Shown in pieces: positions 42,404-51,807 of a stretch of 64,000 nucleotides of DNA. Every line of letters starts with the position of its first letter. Within the stretch, counting starts at the first letter, position 1. Both the position numbers and the translations under genes were made by a program. Origin of the DNA: Marinobacter sp. (GTDB taxonomy: Bacteria > Pseudomonadota > Gammaproteobacteria > Pseudomonadales > Oleiphilaceae); NCBI GenBank assembly GCA_022565395.1, contig JAIUMV010000001.1, forward strand, positions 62,001 through 126,000. Direction: 5' to 3'. The notes under the pieces were generated by a model that was given only the letters and a program-made list of their open reading frames with translations, searched no databases and was not told the DNA's origin.

Positions 42404-43012
42404 CTAGTGCATATCTGAACGACGTATAACGCCTACACCAAGCCCTTCAATAAACAGTTCCTGCTCACGCAGGTCTACTTCTATAGGCTCAAAGTCACCA
42501 TTTTCCGGTAACAGCCATACCCGGTTGCCTTCCTTGCGGAAGCGCTTGACCGTCACCTCTTCGCCAATACGAGCCACAACAATCTGACCGTTATGCACGG
42601 TCTGCGTGCTGTGTACCGCCAGCAAATCGCCATCCAGAATACCGATATCCTTCATGCTCATGCCTCGCACCCTCAGCAGGTAATCCGCTGCCGGGTAGAA
42701 AAAGTCCGGTGTAAGGGCGCAGTGATCTTCTATATGCGCCTCGGCGAGTATGGGGTTACCCGCTGCAACCTGACCGATAATAGGCAAACCAAGATCCGGC
42801 TCAGCATCGGGCAAGCGAATACCACGACTGGCCCCAGGCACCATTTCAATGGCCCCTTTTCGGGCCAGAGCCCGCAAGTGCTCTTCCGCGGCATTGGCTG
42901 ACTTAAAGCCAAGCTCGGCGGCAATTTCAGCGCGGGTTGGTGGATAGCCGGTTTCATCAAGGTAGCGCTTGATGATGTCCAGTACCTGACTCTGTCTGGC
43001 GGTGAGTTTCAT
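42404..43012 (-). CDS. lexA: SOS repressor LexA
   Basis: A 202-residue LexA, the same length as the E. coli protein. The winged-helix N-terminus starts [36 protein letters not shown]. The cleavage site is Ala-Gly in QVAAGNPI, the catalytic Ser lies in [10 protein letters not shown] and the Lys in [10 protein letters not shown]. RecA filaments trigger self-cleavage, opening SOS genes. The start was chosen at the ATG at 43012, the conserved LexA N-terminus. A LexA box lies 9 bp upstream, so it is autoregulated. Confidence 0.98.
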   Translation of the reverse strand: MKLTARQSQVLDIIKRYLDETGYPPTRAEIAAELGFKSANAAEEHLRALARKGAIEMVPGASRGIRLPDAEPDLGLPIIGQVAAGNPILAEAHIEDHCALTPDFFYPAADYLLRVRGMSMKDIGILDGDLLAVHSTQTVHNGQIVVARIGEEVTVKRFRKEGNRVWLLPENGDFEPIEVDLREQELFIEGLGVGVIRRSDMH

Positions 43013-43020
43013 AATGACCT

Positions 43021-43040
43021 GCCTGTTTTTATATACAGTA
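43021..43040 (-). promoter_or_regulatory. LexA box upstream of lexA
   Basis: On the minus strand TACTGTATATAAAAACAGGC contains CTG-N10-CAG and matches the TACTGTATATATATACAGTA consensus closely. It overlaps the likely -10 element (TATATA). Confidence 0.88.
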
Positions 43041-43045
43041 CGCAA

Positions 43046-43057
43046 ACTGTATACAGT
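43046..43057. promoter_or_regulatory. Compressed LexA-like palindrome
   Basis: ACTGTATACAGT is a perfect 12-bp palindrome in which the two LexA half-sites (CTGT/ACAG) are separated by only four bases rather than ten. It lies 8 bp upstream of the full LexA box. LexA would not be expected to bind both halves; each half may help binding, or it may be a site for another protein. Confidence 0.35.
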
Positions 43058-43160
43058 ATCTTATCCAGTGTAAAGCCCTCTGCGATAAATATTCGGCCAG
43101 GTCACCCTCAGGTTGCACATGACCCGCAGCAGACTGCAGAATGAGGAAAAGGAGAACCTT

Positions 43161-44189
43161 ATGCCTGAATCCGAACGTTGCCTGTTACCCGCCCAACGCA
43201 CCACTGAAGAAGGGGCCGAGCGCCGGGTTGGCGTTGAAGTTGAACTGTCCGGGTTATCCTTCGAGGCGCTGGTTGAGCGCTGCGCGCAGTTGCTGGAGGG
43301 TAAGGCCGAAGAGGTATCCCGCTATGTACACAGGATTGACACCCAGCTCGGGGCGTTTACGGTTGAGCTGGACTCTGATCCCATTAAGGAGCTGGACCTG
43401 GATGACGAGCGGCTGCCGGACACCTTGCGCGAGCTGGGCAGCCACGCCCGGGATTTAATCGATTTTGCTGCTGAGCGGATTGTGCCACTGGAAATTGTCA
43501 GCCCGCCCATTCCCATGAGCGAACTGGAAACCATGGAAGTGCTATGTGACCACCTGCGTGAGGCGGGCGCACTGGGCAGCCGCAATGCGCTGCATTATGC
43601 CTTCGGCCTGCAGTTGAATCCTGAGCTGCCAGACCTTCAGCCAGCCACCCTGGTTCGTTACTTCCGCGCCTTTGCCTGCCTCTATGACTGGCTCAAAAGC
43701 CGCCACCAACTGGATGTCAGCCGCAAATTTACGTTGTACATTGAACCCTGGGACAGTGACTATCTCGATATCCTGCTGGCACCGGACTACACACCGGCTC
43801 TGCGCCAGCTGATGACGGACTACCTGCACCATAACCCGACTCGCAACCGGGCGCTGGACCTGCTGCCGCTGTTCGCCCACCTGGATGAAACACTGGTCGC
43901 CCGCTATGTGGATGACCCCCGTATCAAGGCACGCCCCACCCTGCACTACCGGCTACCGGACTGCGACATTGACAATCCCCAGTGGCACTTCTCCACTGTC
44001 TGGAATGACTGGATAGTAGTTGAGCGGCTGGTAGAGCATCCCGCATTACTTGACGAGCTGACGGCTCTGTTCAAAGAGAGTCGCAGCCTCAGCCTTCGTA
44101 ACCTGACCAGTAGCTGGAAGGACCGTTGTGACCAATGGCTGAAACAGCATCATTCCCCCCTGTTGACGGGCATCCACGGGTCGTCATAG
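43161..44189 (+). CDS. Amidoligase-family enzyme of unknown product
   Basis: A 342-residue protein of the amidoligase family related to gamma-glutamylcysteine/glutamine-synthetase-type ligases. The acidic metal-binding motif RRVGVEVELSGL is near the N-terminus and FTVELDSDPIKEL and VPLEIVSPPIPM provide further conserved acidic strands. Such enzymes join an amine to a carboxylate using ATP. The start was set at 43161 after GGAGAAC; an earlier in-frame ATG at 43113 lacks a site. Its last 55 bp overlap a class I amidotransferase gene, a pairing described for this family in comparative-genomic work. Product and substrates are unknown. Confidence 0.78.
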   Translation: MPESERCLLPAQRTTEEGAERRVGVEVELSGLSFEALVERCAQLLEGKAEEVSRYVHRIDTQLGAFTVELDSDPIKELDLDDERLPDTLRELGSHARDLIDFAAERIVPLEIVSPPIPMSELETMEVLCDHLREAGALGSRNALHYAFGLQLNPELPDLQPATLVRYFRAFACLYDWLKSRHQLDVSRKFTLYIEPWDSDYLDILLAPDYTPALRQLMTDYLHHNPTRNRALDLLPLFAHLDETLVARYVDDPRIKARPTLHYRLPDCDIDNPQWHFSTVWNDWIVVERLVEHPALLDELTALFKESRSLSLRNLTSSWKDRCDQWLKQHHSPLLTGIHGSS

Positions 44190-44866
44190 GTATCAGCGGG
44201 CCCGCCAGGCGCAGCATAACCCATCGGCTGATTCAGCTGGGGCTGCACCTGTGCGGTGCTGACACCCGTTACATCCGGCCCGGCAGTACCGTTGAACCCT
44301 GGCAGCTGGACGGCCTGGTGTTGTCCGGCGGCACCCATATTCACCCTGACCGCTACGGGCAACAGCCCGAAGTTATTGCCCGTTACGATCAACAGCGGGA
44401 TGAGACAGACTGGGAGCTGATGGAACTGGCCCATCGAACCAGCCTGCCAGTATTGGGCATCTGCCGGGGCGCCCAGTTCATCAATATTTACCGCGCAGGC
44501 ACCTTGTGCCAGGACGTGACACCCCTGCGGGTGCATACTCGTCACCGCCCCCTGCTGCTGCCGATGCAAACCGTCAGGGTGGTACGGGGAAGCCGGCTGG
44601 CGACGGCGCTGGGAGCGCATAATCTGGGGGCCAACCGCATCCACAGCCAGGCCATCAAGCGGCTGGGGCGACAGCTGCAAGCTGTAGCACTGGATAACGA
44701 CGGTTTTGTGCAGGGTATTGAGCATAGGGGACAACACTGGTTGCTGGGGGTGCAATGGCACCCCGAATATCTGCTATATCATCCCCTGCACCGGCGGCTG
44801 TTCCGCCAACTGGTTGCCGCTGCCCAGACCTTTCGGAATGAGCGGACTCAGAAATCCCGGGTGTAG
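44135..44866 (+). CDS. Class I glutamine amidotransferase-like hydrolase (peptidase C26 type)
   Basis: A 243-residue protein with the class I amidotransferase triad: C110 in LPVLGICRGAQFIN and His-Glu in LGVQWHPEYLLY. An N-terminal DGLVLSGGTHIHPDRYG segment matches gamma-glutamyl-gamma-aminobutyrate hydrolases (PuuD type). It may supply ammonia to, or hydrolyse the gamma-glutamyl product of, the overlapping amidoligase. The 55-bp overlap in a different frame implies coupled translation. No putrescine genes are nearby, so PuuD itself is unlikely. Its 3' end overlaps the convergent tamB by 19 bp. Confidence 0.82.
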   Translation: MAETASFPPVDGHPRVVIGISGPARRSITHRLIQLGLHLCGADTRYIRPGSTVEPWQLDGLVLSGGTHIHPDRYGQQPEVIARYDQQRDETDWELMELAHRTSLPVLGICRGAQFINIYRAGTLCQDVTPLRVHTRHRPLLLPMQTVRVVRGSRLATALGAHNLGANRIHSQAIKRLGRQLQAVALDNDGFVQGIEHRGQHWLLGVQWHPEYLLYHPLHRRLFRQLVAAAQTFRNERTQKSRV

Positions 44867-47800
44867 AAAAGATCCAGGGACGCGGCCAGGCCGCTGGCGG
44901 CCTCCAGATAGAAGTAGCGCCCCAAGTCGTAACGCAGAGCAATGGTGGTCACTGGCTGGAACACACCCACCCCATAACGCAGGCTCAGATCACGGGTTAT
45001 GTAACCGCTGGCCACGACAGCCGTGTCCTCACCACTACCTTCTGCTTCCAGGCGCAGATCCCGGATACCCACTTCTTCACCCAGCTCTCGGGTGACGGTG
45101 CTGGCCTGCGCCAGCCCCAGTGCCAGGGCAGCCTCACCCATTTGCCCCTGTTCACCAGCGGTACGCAGGGGGCGGCCCAGAATCAGATAGGCCAGAGCGT
45201 CGGAGTCCGGCATCACAGGCTCGGAGAAGATGGCCGTTTCGGGTGCCGAGGCAGGCCCGGTGATCCGGATACCGGCGGTCACCGTGTCCACTCGCCTTAT
45301 GGCCTCAATATCCAGGTAGGGTTCAGCTACCGGCCCGACAAAAACCAGCCGTGCCCGGCGCAACTCCAACTCCTGGCCATAGGCCCGGTAACTGCCATTC
45401 ACCAGTTGCAGTGCGCCACGGGCATCCATTTCATTACCCAGACGCAAGGTACCTTCGAGATCACCACTGACACCAAATCCACGGAAGGTCACCCGCTCAT
45501 CGCCGACAACCACCGTCAGGTCCATATTGAGCGCAGTGACCACCGGGTCACCAACCTCAGCCCCCACAATGACCTCATCATCAGACACAGAAACAGCTTG
45601 TTCCGGGAGCTGGCGTACCTCGATACTGCCTCGCGGCACTTCTGCCCGGCCGCTGATATCGAGGACACCCTCGCGGAACCGGATCGTCACATTGGGCCTG
45701 ACCTCAAGCTGGGCGAACGGCTCATAGGCGACCGGTAAACGCTCACCTGATACATTCAGGGCGATATCGATCCCATCCTGCCAGGACAGCTCACCCTGCA
45801 AACGACCGCGACCATGGGTGTTGCTGACCCAATCACCCTCAAGCTCCGCCCTGTAACCCAGCAGAGATAAGGTCAGCTGCAGATCCGAGAGCGGCACAGG
45901 AATGGTAGGATCGAGAATCTTGGCATCCCTCAGGCTGATTTCCCCCAACACTTCGGGACGCATCAACGGCCCCTGTAACCGACCCTGCCCCAACAGCTCG
46001 CCTTCAATCTCCCGCAGATCGACAAAGCGCCCAACCACGGCCAGGTCCAGGCCGTCCAGCAAAAAGGCACCGGCAATGGGTAATTGCTCGTCATTGGGGT
46101 CTATGGCCAGGTCCAGCTGCAGGTCACCCAGCATTTCACTAACAAACCGCAACCCCAACCGTGCTTCGGAAGGCGCAAGCTGCAAGGCCAGCGACAGCCC
46201 TTCATAGCTGAAGGTCTGCCACTCCTCCAGTGCCACCATCCTTAACTCGCCCACGCTGGTACCCAGCAGAATCTGACCCACCGGGCCTTGCTCGGTGATA
46301 TCCAGTGCCAGCTCACCGTCAATCATTGCATCCCAGGCCACCTCTTCAGGCATGAAAGCGGCGAAAACCGCAACCGGAAACTGCTTCAGGGAATAGCGTA
46401 TACGGGGTTCCGGCAGGAACTGCTGGTCCGCGGCACACAGGCTGCTATCCTGCCAGCGCCAGCAATGAGCCGATAGTGTCAGGTGCTGCGGCTCCGGGCG
46501 GAATTCCAGTGTGGCCGCGCGATCCAGCAGCCATTGCTGCCCCTCTGCAACCACTTCTCCCTGGAATAACTCACCCAGCCACCCATCCTCCCAGCCACCA
46601 CGCAACCCCAGGTCAAGGTTAACCTGATCATTGCTGAGGGCGAGAAACACTTGATGAGACGCCAGGTTGCCATCGAGGGTTACCGCCATCTGGCCCAGGG
46701 CCTGTTCGGCCACGGAGGCGCCACTAAGGGTCAGGCTGCTACTCAGATTCAGAGCTTCCCGCAGGTTGGCACGCAGGCGCAGCACGTGCACACTGGCGAG
46801 TTCCTGCCATGCGAGTTCGTCACCATCCAGTTCCAGTGTGCCCACAGGCGCATCCAGCGAGCCGCTCAGCACCAAGCTGCCAGACAGGCGTCCGGTCAGT
46901 TCAGGCAGCAGCTGTTCAGGGGCGGGGACATCAAAAGCCAGTGCCGCCTCCACGCCGCCAGCCAGTTTGCCGTGCCCCTGGATCCGGTTATCCCCAAGCC
47001 GCACCAGCAGTGGCTCGATCAACCACTGGCCATCGGCACCGTCCAGCCGCCCCTGGGTCTCCAGTGGCAGCTCCCGCCACAGGCCACGCAGGTGCCAGTC
47101 TGCCACCAGTTCAGGCTCGCCCCCTTGTGGCAGGCGACCACGGGTGGAGAAGGCTCCGCTCAAACTTGAGTCCAGCCCTGCCAACCAGAAACCGGCATTC
47201 AGCGCCGCCAGTTGCAGGCGCGCGTCCCACTGCAGGTCATCGCCAAAGGCCAGCTCAGCGTCACCCGTCAATCCTCCGGCACCGGTCTCCAATCGCAAAC
47301 TGCTGAGAGATACGCCCTGCAGATCACCTGCCAGGGCCGTGTCCAGGCGACTCTCGCCCAGCGGCCCCGCCAGCGCCACAAATAGCTGCGCCCGGTAATC
47401 GCCGTTACGATACTCACCGTCCAGGTCAAGGGTCTCAATGGTTACGGGCAGCTCCGGAAGCTCGGGCACCAGGTGGTACCAGGGGAAACTCACCATCTGG
47501 ATTTCGGCATCCGCAGCCAGGCCCTCCTGCCAATCCACCGCGCCGGCAAAGTGAAAGCGCGCGTCAGGGTCGTGATAGGGTGCCCGCAGCGTAAGGTCCA
47601 CTCCCTGCAAACCTGCGGTGGTCAGCAAGCCGCTCAAAGTGAGAGGCATGCGGCCCTGCGCAGTTGGCAAATCAGCGCCCCCTTGCAGGGTCAGCCCCTG
47701 CTCCAGGGAGCCCACAAGGCTGACGTCAAGATCAAGAAAATGAACCGGCTCGGGTAATTCACTGGAGGGTCTGAAGCCATCAGACGTCAGACGCAAGCTC

Positions 47801-48531
47801 AGCGGCAGCGCCGGCACCAGCGGCTGCAGGGTACCGTGCAGGTGTGCGTCCAGATAGCCTTCACTGTCACCCCGCAGGCGCAAGTCTCTGACACTGCCCC
47901 GCAGCGCAAGCCCAAGTAGCCAGCGATCACCTTCCGGCGGTGGTAAACTGACATCAACATCCAGCACCAATGGCCAGTCTCGACGCATCTCAACGTGACC
48001 ATGGGCAGTCACCTGCAGTTCATCCAGCAGGTAGTGAAGCCGCTCAACTGTAATCTGGCTCTCACGGGCCGTTGTCGCCAGCTGCAATTCATCCCAGACG
48101 GGCGTGCCATCCAGTGTAAAGGGGCCCAGATTCACGTCTCTGATAATCAGGGTAACGGGTAGCCGGATAGAGGGCAGGCTGATCGCTGTGGGTTCTGCGG
48201 GCGCTGGCGTTTCCTGCGGCTCAAGGCGCAGGTCTGTGCGGGCAACGTGCAACTGTTCAAGGCAAAAGCTCAGTCTCAACAGGCAGGTCGGTGACCAATC
48301 CAATTGCAATTGCGCCATATCCAGCCAGACCCCGTAACCCTGCCAGCGCACCTGATCTGCCTGCCACTGCCCCAGCAAGCTGCCGGAGCCCTGCTCCACA
48401 GTCAGGCCTGGCACCTGCTCTAGTACCCAGGCGGTGCCTTTGTCGGAGCGCAGCAGGGTATAGCCTGCCACCAGCACCAGCACCAGCAACCAGGCCACCA
48501 AGAGCAACGGATAGAGCAGCCAGCGCATCAT
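44848..48531 (-). CDS. tamB: Translocation and assembly module protein TamB
   Basis: A 1227-residue inner-membrane-anchored protein with one N-terminal helix (LYPLLLVAWLLVLVLVAGYTLL), a long stretch of repeated beta-strands forming the lipid-conducting groove, and the C-terminal DUF490/TamB domain (SVSDDEVIVGAEVGDPVVTALNMDLTVVVGD, then EPYLDIEAIRRV). It ends in a typical terminal aromatic (YTRDF). With TamA it supports outer-membrane assembly and phospholipid transport. The start overlaps the tamA stop by 4 bp. Confidence 0.94.
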   Translation of the reverse strand: MMRWLLYPLLLVAWLLVLVLVAGYTLLRSDKGTAWVLEQVPGLTVEQGSGSLLGQWQADQVRWQGYGVWLDMAQLQLDWSPTCLLRLSFCLEQLHVARTDLRLEPQETPAPAEPTAISLPSIRLPVTLIIRDVNLGPFTLDGTPVWDELQLATTARESQITVERLHYLLDELQVTAHGHVEMRRDWPLVLDVDVSLPPPEGDRWLLGLALRGSVRDLRLRGDSEGYLDAHLHGTLQPLVPALPLSLRLTSDGFRPSSELPEPVHFLDLDVSLVGSLEQGLTLQGGADLPTAQGRMPLTLSGLLTTAGLQGVDLTLRAPYHDPDARFHFAGAVDWQEGLAADAEIQMVSFPWYHLVPELPELPVTIETLDLDGEYRNGDYRAQLFVALAGPLGESRLDTALAGDLQGVSLSSLRLETGAGGLTGDAELAFGDDLQWDARLQLAALNAGFWLAGLDSSLSGAFSTRGRLPQGGEPELVADWHLRGLWRELPLETQGRLDGADGQWLIEPLLVRLGDNRIQGHGKLAGGVEAALAFDVPAPEQLLPELTGRLSGSLVLSGSLDAPVGTLELDGDELAWQELASVHVLRLRANLREALNLSSSLTLSGASVAEQALGQMAVTLDGNLASHQVFLALSNDQVNLDLGLRGGWEDGWLGELFQGEVVAEGQQWLLDRAATLEFRPEPQHLTLSAHCWRWQDSSLCAADQQFLPEPRIRYSLKQFPVAVFAAFMPEEVAWDAMIDGELALDITEQGPVGQILLGTSVGELRMVALEEWQTFSYEGLSLALQLAPSEARLGLRFVSEMLGDLQLDLAIDPNDEQLPIAGAFLLDGLDLAVVGRFVDLREIEGELLGQGRLQGPLMRPEVLGEISLRDAKILDPTIPVPLSDLQLTLSLLGYRAELEGDWVSNTHGRGRLQGELSWQDGIDIALNVSGERLPVAYEPFAQLEVRPNVTIRFREGVLDISGRAEVPRGSIEVRQLPEQAVSVSDDEVIVGAEVGDPVVTALNMDLTVVVGDERVTFRGFGVSGDLEGTLRLGNEMDARGALQLVNGSYRAYGQELELRRARLVFVGPVAEPYLDIEAIRRVDTVTAGIRITGPASAPETAIFSEPVMPDSDALAYLILGRPLRTAGEQGQMGEAALALGLAQASTVTRELGEEVGIRDLRLEAEGSGEDTAVVASGYITRDLSLRYGVGVFQPVTTIALRYDLGRYFYLEAASGLAASLDLFYTRDF

Positions 48532-50261
48532 AGCTCCGGCCCCATGGAAAAGTGCAGCCGCCAGCCACCACCGAACTGGTCATCCAGGCCCTTGGCGATA
48601 TCCAGACGCAACGGGCCCACCGGGCTTACCCAACGAATGCCGCCGCCTACGCCTGTCGCCAGGGGATCAAGGGGGTCATTAACAGCATTGCCATGATCAA
48701 CAAATGCCGCCAGTCGCCAGCTCCGACTAAAGGAATACTGGTACTCTGCGCTACTGGCCAAAAGGAAGCGCCCCCCCACCGATGCGCCATCCTCACGGGG
48801 AGAGAGGGTCTCGTAACCGTACCCCCTGACACTCTGGTCACCACCGGCAAAGAATCGGAGAGATGGAGGCACTTTGCTGAAACGGTTGGTGGCAATGCCA
48901 CCCACCTGGGCCCGGGCCAGAAAACGGTGCCGGTCTGCCAGGGTGTAGAGTCCACGGGCAACCCCCACCACCTGCAGGATATCTGCCTCCGACAGCGCCG
49001 CCCGGTGACCGCCCACAACGTCCAGCTGGAGCCGGAAACCGCGACTGGGATCCATGGGGGAGTCAGCCTGCAACTTTGAGAAACCGATACCCGGCAAGAG
49101 CAGACTCGACTTCTGTGAAGGCTGGTCACCGATCCGGAAACGTTCACCTTCCCAGCGCATGGACAATACCCGCATCCAGCCACTGTCCATCTGGTGGCGC
49201 CACTGCTGACCCAGCGTAAGACGCTCGGACTCCACGTCTTCGATCTGCTCACGCTGATAGCCAGAGGTCAGTCGCAGGGCGTCCGTCATGGGCGGATCAA
49301 GTGGCAACTCATACCAACCACTCAGGCTCTGACGTGGCTCTGATAATTCGGTTTCCAAGCCACGACGGTGGCCGCGTTCATTAATCCAGTGTTCAGTCCA
49401 GGACGTCCGCAGCCTTGGCCCGACATCCGTTGAAAAACCGATACCCATAGCCACCGAGCGCGGATCACGCTGGCGCAACTCCACCCTGACGGGCACCACC
49501 CGGTCCACAGCATCGGTATGAGGCGCATCAATGATGACCTGCGAGAAATAGCCGCTGTTGGAGAGGTCACTGTTGAGGCGGGCTACGTGGTCAGCATGAT
49601 AGGGCACGCCAGCTTCAAAACGGACAAATCGTTCCAGCAATTGCAGCTCAAAGCCATGCCCTTCCTCAAACGTCACCTCCCCAAGGAAGTAACGCTCGCC
49701 ACTCTCGTACACCAGTTCGATGTCTGCCACCCCTTCATTCGGGTCAACAGTGAGGCGTCGGGCCAGGAAGCGGCCATCAAAGTAACCCAGCCGCAGAGCC
49801 CGGTTCTGGATACTCTGGCGGGCACTGTCATAATAACCGTGATTCAACACACTGCCCGGGGCAATACGGCGGGTATCAATGGGCAGAAAATCCCGATCAC
49901 TGGCTGCGGGTCCCTCTACCCGCACATCCAGATTGCGAATGCGAACAGGATCACCGGGGTCAATGATCAACACCAACAAGGCAGGATCGCCCTCTTCCAC
50001 CCGCCAGCGAATATCCGGCCGGTAGTAGCCCAACGCCCGCAGAGCTTCTTCAGTTCGCTTTACCGCCGTTCTGGCATAGCGGCGAAGGTTATCCGCTGAG
50101 CGGCCCTCAACCGTCCCGATAAACGCCATGGCGTTATCCCTAAGCTCAGGAAAACGCCCCTCAAATTCCAGCTGTACCTGCTGCGCAGCCAACAAGCCTG
50201 GCAGTAAAAGCAGCAACAGGGGCCAAAATCCGTGGCGTTTGAGGATTACCTTAGGGGTCAT
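48528..50261 (-). CDS. tamA: Translocation and assembly module outer membrane protein TamA
   Basis: A 577-residue Omp85 protein: signal peptide (about residues 1-25, FWPLLLLLLPGLLAAQQ), three POTRA domains (to about 260) and a 16-strand barrel with the conserved RGYGYETLSP (VRGY) motif and a C-terminal strand ending LHFSMGPEL. The start was set at 50261 after a GGAGATCGG site; the frame extends 12 residues further without a signal-peptide-like start. It is cotranscribed with tamB and is divergent from the acyl-CoA dehydrogenase genes across about 210 bp in which no convincing promoter motif could be assigned. Confidence 0.94.
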   Translation of the reverse strand: MTPKVILKRHGFWPLLLLLLPGLLAAQQVQLEFEGRFPELRDNAMAFIGTVEGRSADNLRRYARTAVKRTEEALRALGYYRPDIRWRVEEGDPALLVLIIDPGDPVRIRNLDVRVEGPAASDRDFLPIDTRRIAPGSVLNHGYYDSARQSIQNRALRLGYFDGRFLARRLTVDPNEGVADIELVYESGERYFLGEVTFEEGHGFELQLLERFVRFEAGVPYHADHVARLNSDLSNSGYFSQVIIDAPHTDAVDRVVPVRVELRQRDPRSVAMGIGFSTDVGPRLRTSWTEHWINERGHRRGLETELSEPRQSLSGWYELPLDPPMTDALRLTSGYQREQIEDVESERLTLGQQWRHQMDSGWMRVLSMRWEGERFRIGDQPSQKSSLLLPGIGFSKLQADSPMDPSRGFRLQLDVVGGHRAALSEADILQVVGVARGLYTLADRHRFLARAQVGGIATNRFSKVPPSLRFFAGGDQSVRGYGYETLSPREDGASVGGRFLLASSAEYQYSFSRSWRLAAFVDHGNAVNDPLDPLATGVGGGIRWVSPVGPLRLDIAKGLDDQFGGGWRLHFSMGPEL

Positions 50262-50472
50262 TAAGAAACCGATCTCCGGGTACGACGAGCCCGCCAATAG
50301 TGAGCAAGACCACCAAGTTTAACGAGTCACCCGCTGCCTTAGCCAGCATGGCTTGACCTCATTGCCCTTTGTTAATGCGCTTTATGCCAATGGCGAAGCT
50401 CCCGCCGAGCCACAAGATCAAAGCACGTCATAAGCAATCATAGAAACCGCAACAATTACAGGAGCTACTGCA

Positions 50473-51780
50473 ATGACCAGAGATCCTATCGGTCTCGCTC
50501 TGTCTGCCATGAACCGCCTGGCCGGGGCACCCTGGCTGGATCGCTTCGGCTTGAGGAATACAGTTGAGCGCGCGGCCTACCATGGCACTCGATCAGGTTT
50601 CAAAACCCTGTCCGTCGCCAACCGCGAGTTCAAGCGGGTGAAGGATCTGCTACCCAGGCAGAAACTCCCCAATCGCGCACCCAAAGACCTGTTCGATCTC
50701 AATCTGGATGAAGATCAGCAACTGATCGTTGACAGCCTCAAACGCCTCGCCATGGATGCACTGCGACCGGCCGCGGCGAAAGCGGATGAAGAAGGCGTGA
50801 TGCCGGAAGATGTGCGCGCAGCAGCCGCTGAACTGGGTCTGGCCCTCTATGCCGTCCCCGAAGCCTTTGGCGGCGTGGCCGAGCATCTTTCGCCGGTAAC
50901 CAGCGTCTTGATTGCCGAGCAACTGGCCTGGGGTGACATGGGACTGGCCACAGCGCTACTGGCCCCCTTCAGTGTTGCTCAGGCCATCACCCAGTGGGGC
51001 ACGGCCGAGCAGCAGAACCGTTACCTGCCGGCCTTCTGCGAAGAGCAGCCACCAGTGGCTACCATCGCCATTGATGAGCCACACCCGCTGTTTGACCCGG
51101 ACAAACTGCAAACAACAGCCACCCGTACCGAGCATGGCTATACCCTGAGCGGCGCCAAAAACGGTGTGGTGCTTGCAGCAGAAGCGGACCTGTTCCTGAT
51201 CGCAGCCAACTTGCGCGGCGAAGGCCCCCGCATCTTTATTGTCGAACGCGGTACGGCGGGTCTTTCCTGCGGCGCCGAGCCCACCATGGGATTGCGGCCT
51301 GCACAGCTGGCCCGTCTGCAACTGGACAATGTCCATGTGGGTGCTGATGCCTTGCTGGGTGGTGATGACTTTGATTACCAGAGCTTTATCGACCGCGGTG
51401 CCTTGCTGCGCTGTGGCCTGGCCCTGGGCAGTGCACAAGCGGTACTGGATTATGTCATTCCCTACTGCAATGACCGGGAAGCCTTTGGCGAACCCATCAG
51501 CCACCGACAATCCGTGGCGTTCATGATTAGCAATATGGCGATCGAAATCGATGCCATGCGAATGCTGACCTGGCGCGCTGCCAGTCGTGCCGAAGCCGGG
51601 TTGAGCTTCCACCGGGAAGCCTGCCTCGCCAAGTTGCTGTGCAACGAGAAGGCTGCGGAGGTTGGCACCAACGGTGTGCAGTTGCTCGGCGGGCATGGTT
51701 TTGTGAAAGAGCATCCTGTTGAGCGTTGGTACCGCGACCTGCGCTCCGTTGCCACCCAGTTTGGCGGCACCCACGCCTGA
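50473..51780 (+). CDS. Acyl-CoA dehydrogenase-like protein, probably non-catalytic partner
   Basis: A 435-residue acyl-CoA dehydrogenase-fold protein with an unusual N-terminal extension of about 75 residues (MNRLAGAPWLDRFGL). N-terminal helices follow from LNLDEDQQLIVDSLKRLAMDALRP, then the middle beta domain and a C-terminal four-helix region (EVGTNGVQLLGGHGFVKEHPVERWYRDLRSVA). The protein ends TQFGGTHA where catalytic family members have IYEGTSQI, so the usual base Glu is replaced by Gly and the final helix is missing. It is encoded 27 bp before an intact homologue; a heteromeric enzyme like the two-subunit steroid dehydrogenases is plausible. Confidence 0.8.
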   Translation: MTRDPIGLALSAMNRLAGAPWLDRFGLRNTVERAAYHGTRSGFKTLSVANREFKRVKDLLPRQKLPNRAPKDLFDLNLDEDQQLIVDSLKRLAMDALRPAAAKADEEGVMPEDVRAAAAELGLALYAVPEAFGGVAEHLSPVTSVLIAEQLAWGDMGLATALLAPFSVAQAITQWGTAEQQNRYLPAFCEEQPPVATIAIDEPHPLFDPDKLQTTATRTEHGYTLSGAKNGVVLAAEADLFLIAANLRGEGPRIFIVERGTAGLSCGAEPTMGLRPAQLARLQLDNVHVGADALLGGDDFDYQSFIDRGALLRCGLALGSAQAVLDYVIPYCNDREAFGEPISHRQSVAFMISNMAIEIDAMRMLTWRAASRAEAGLSFHREACLAKLLCNEKAAEVGTNGVQLLGGHGFVKEHPVERWYRDLRSVATQFGGTHA

Positions 51781-51807
51781 TCAGCTGCCCTGTAGAGGAC
51801 AATGACA

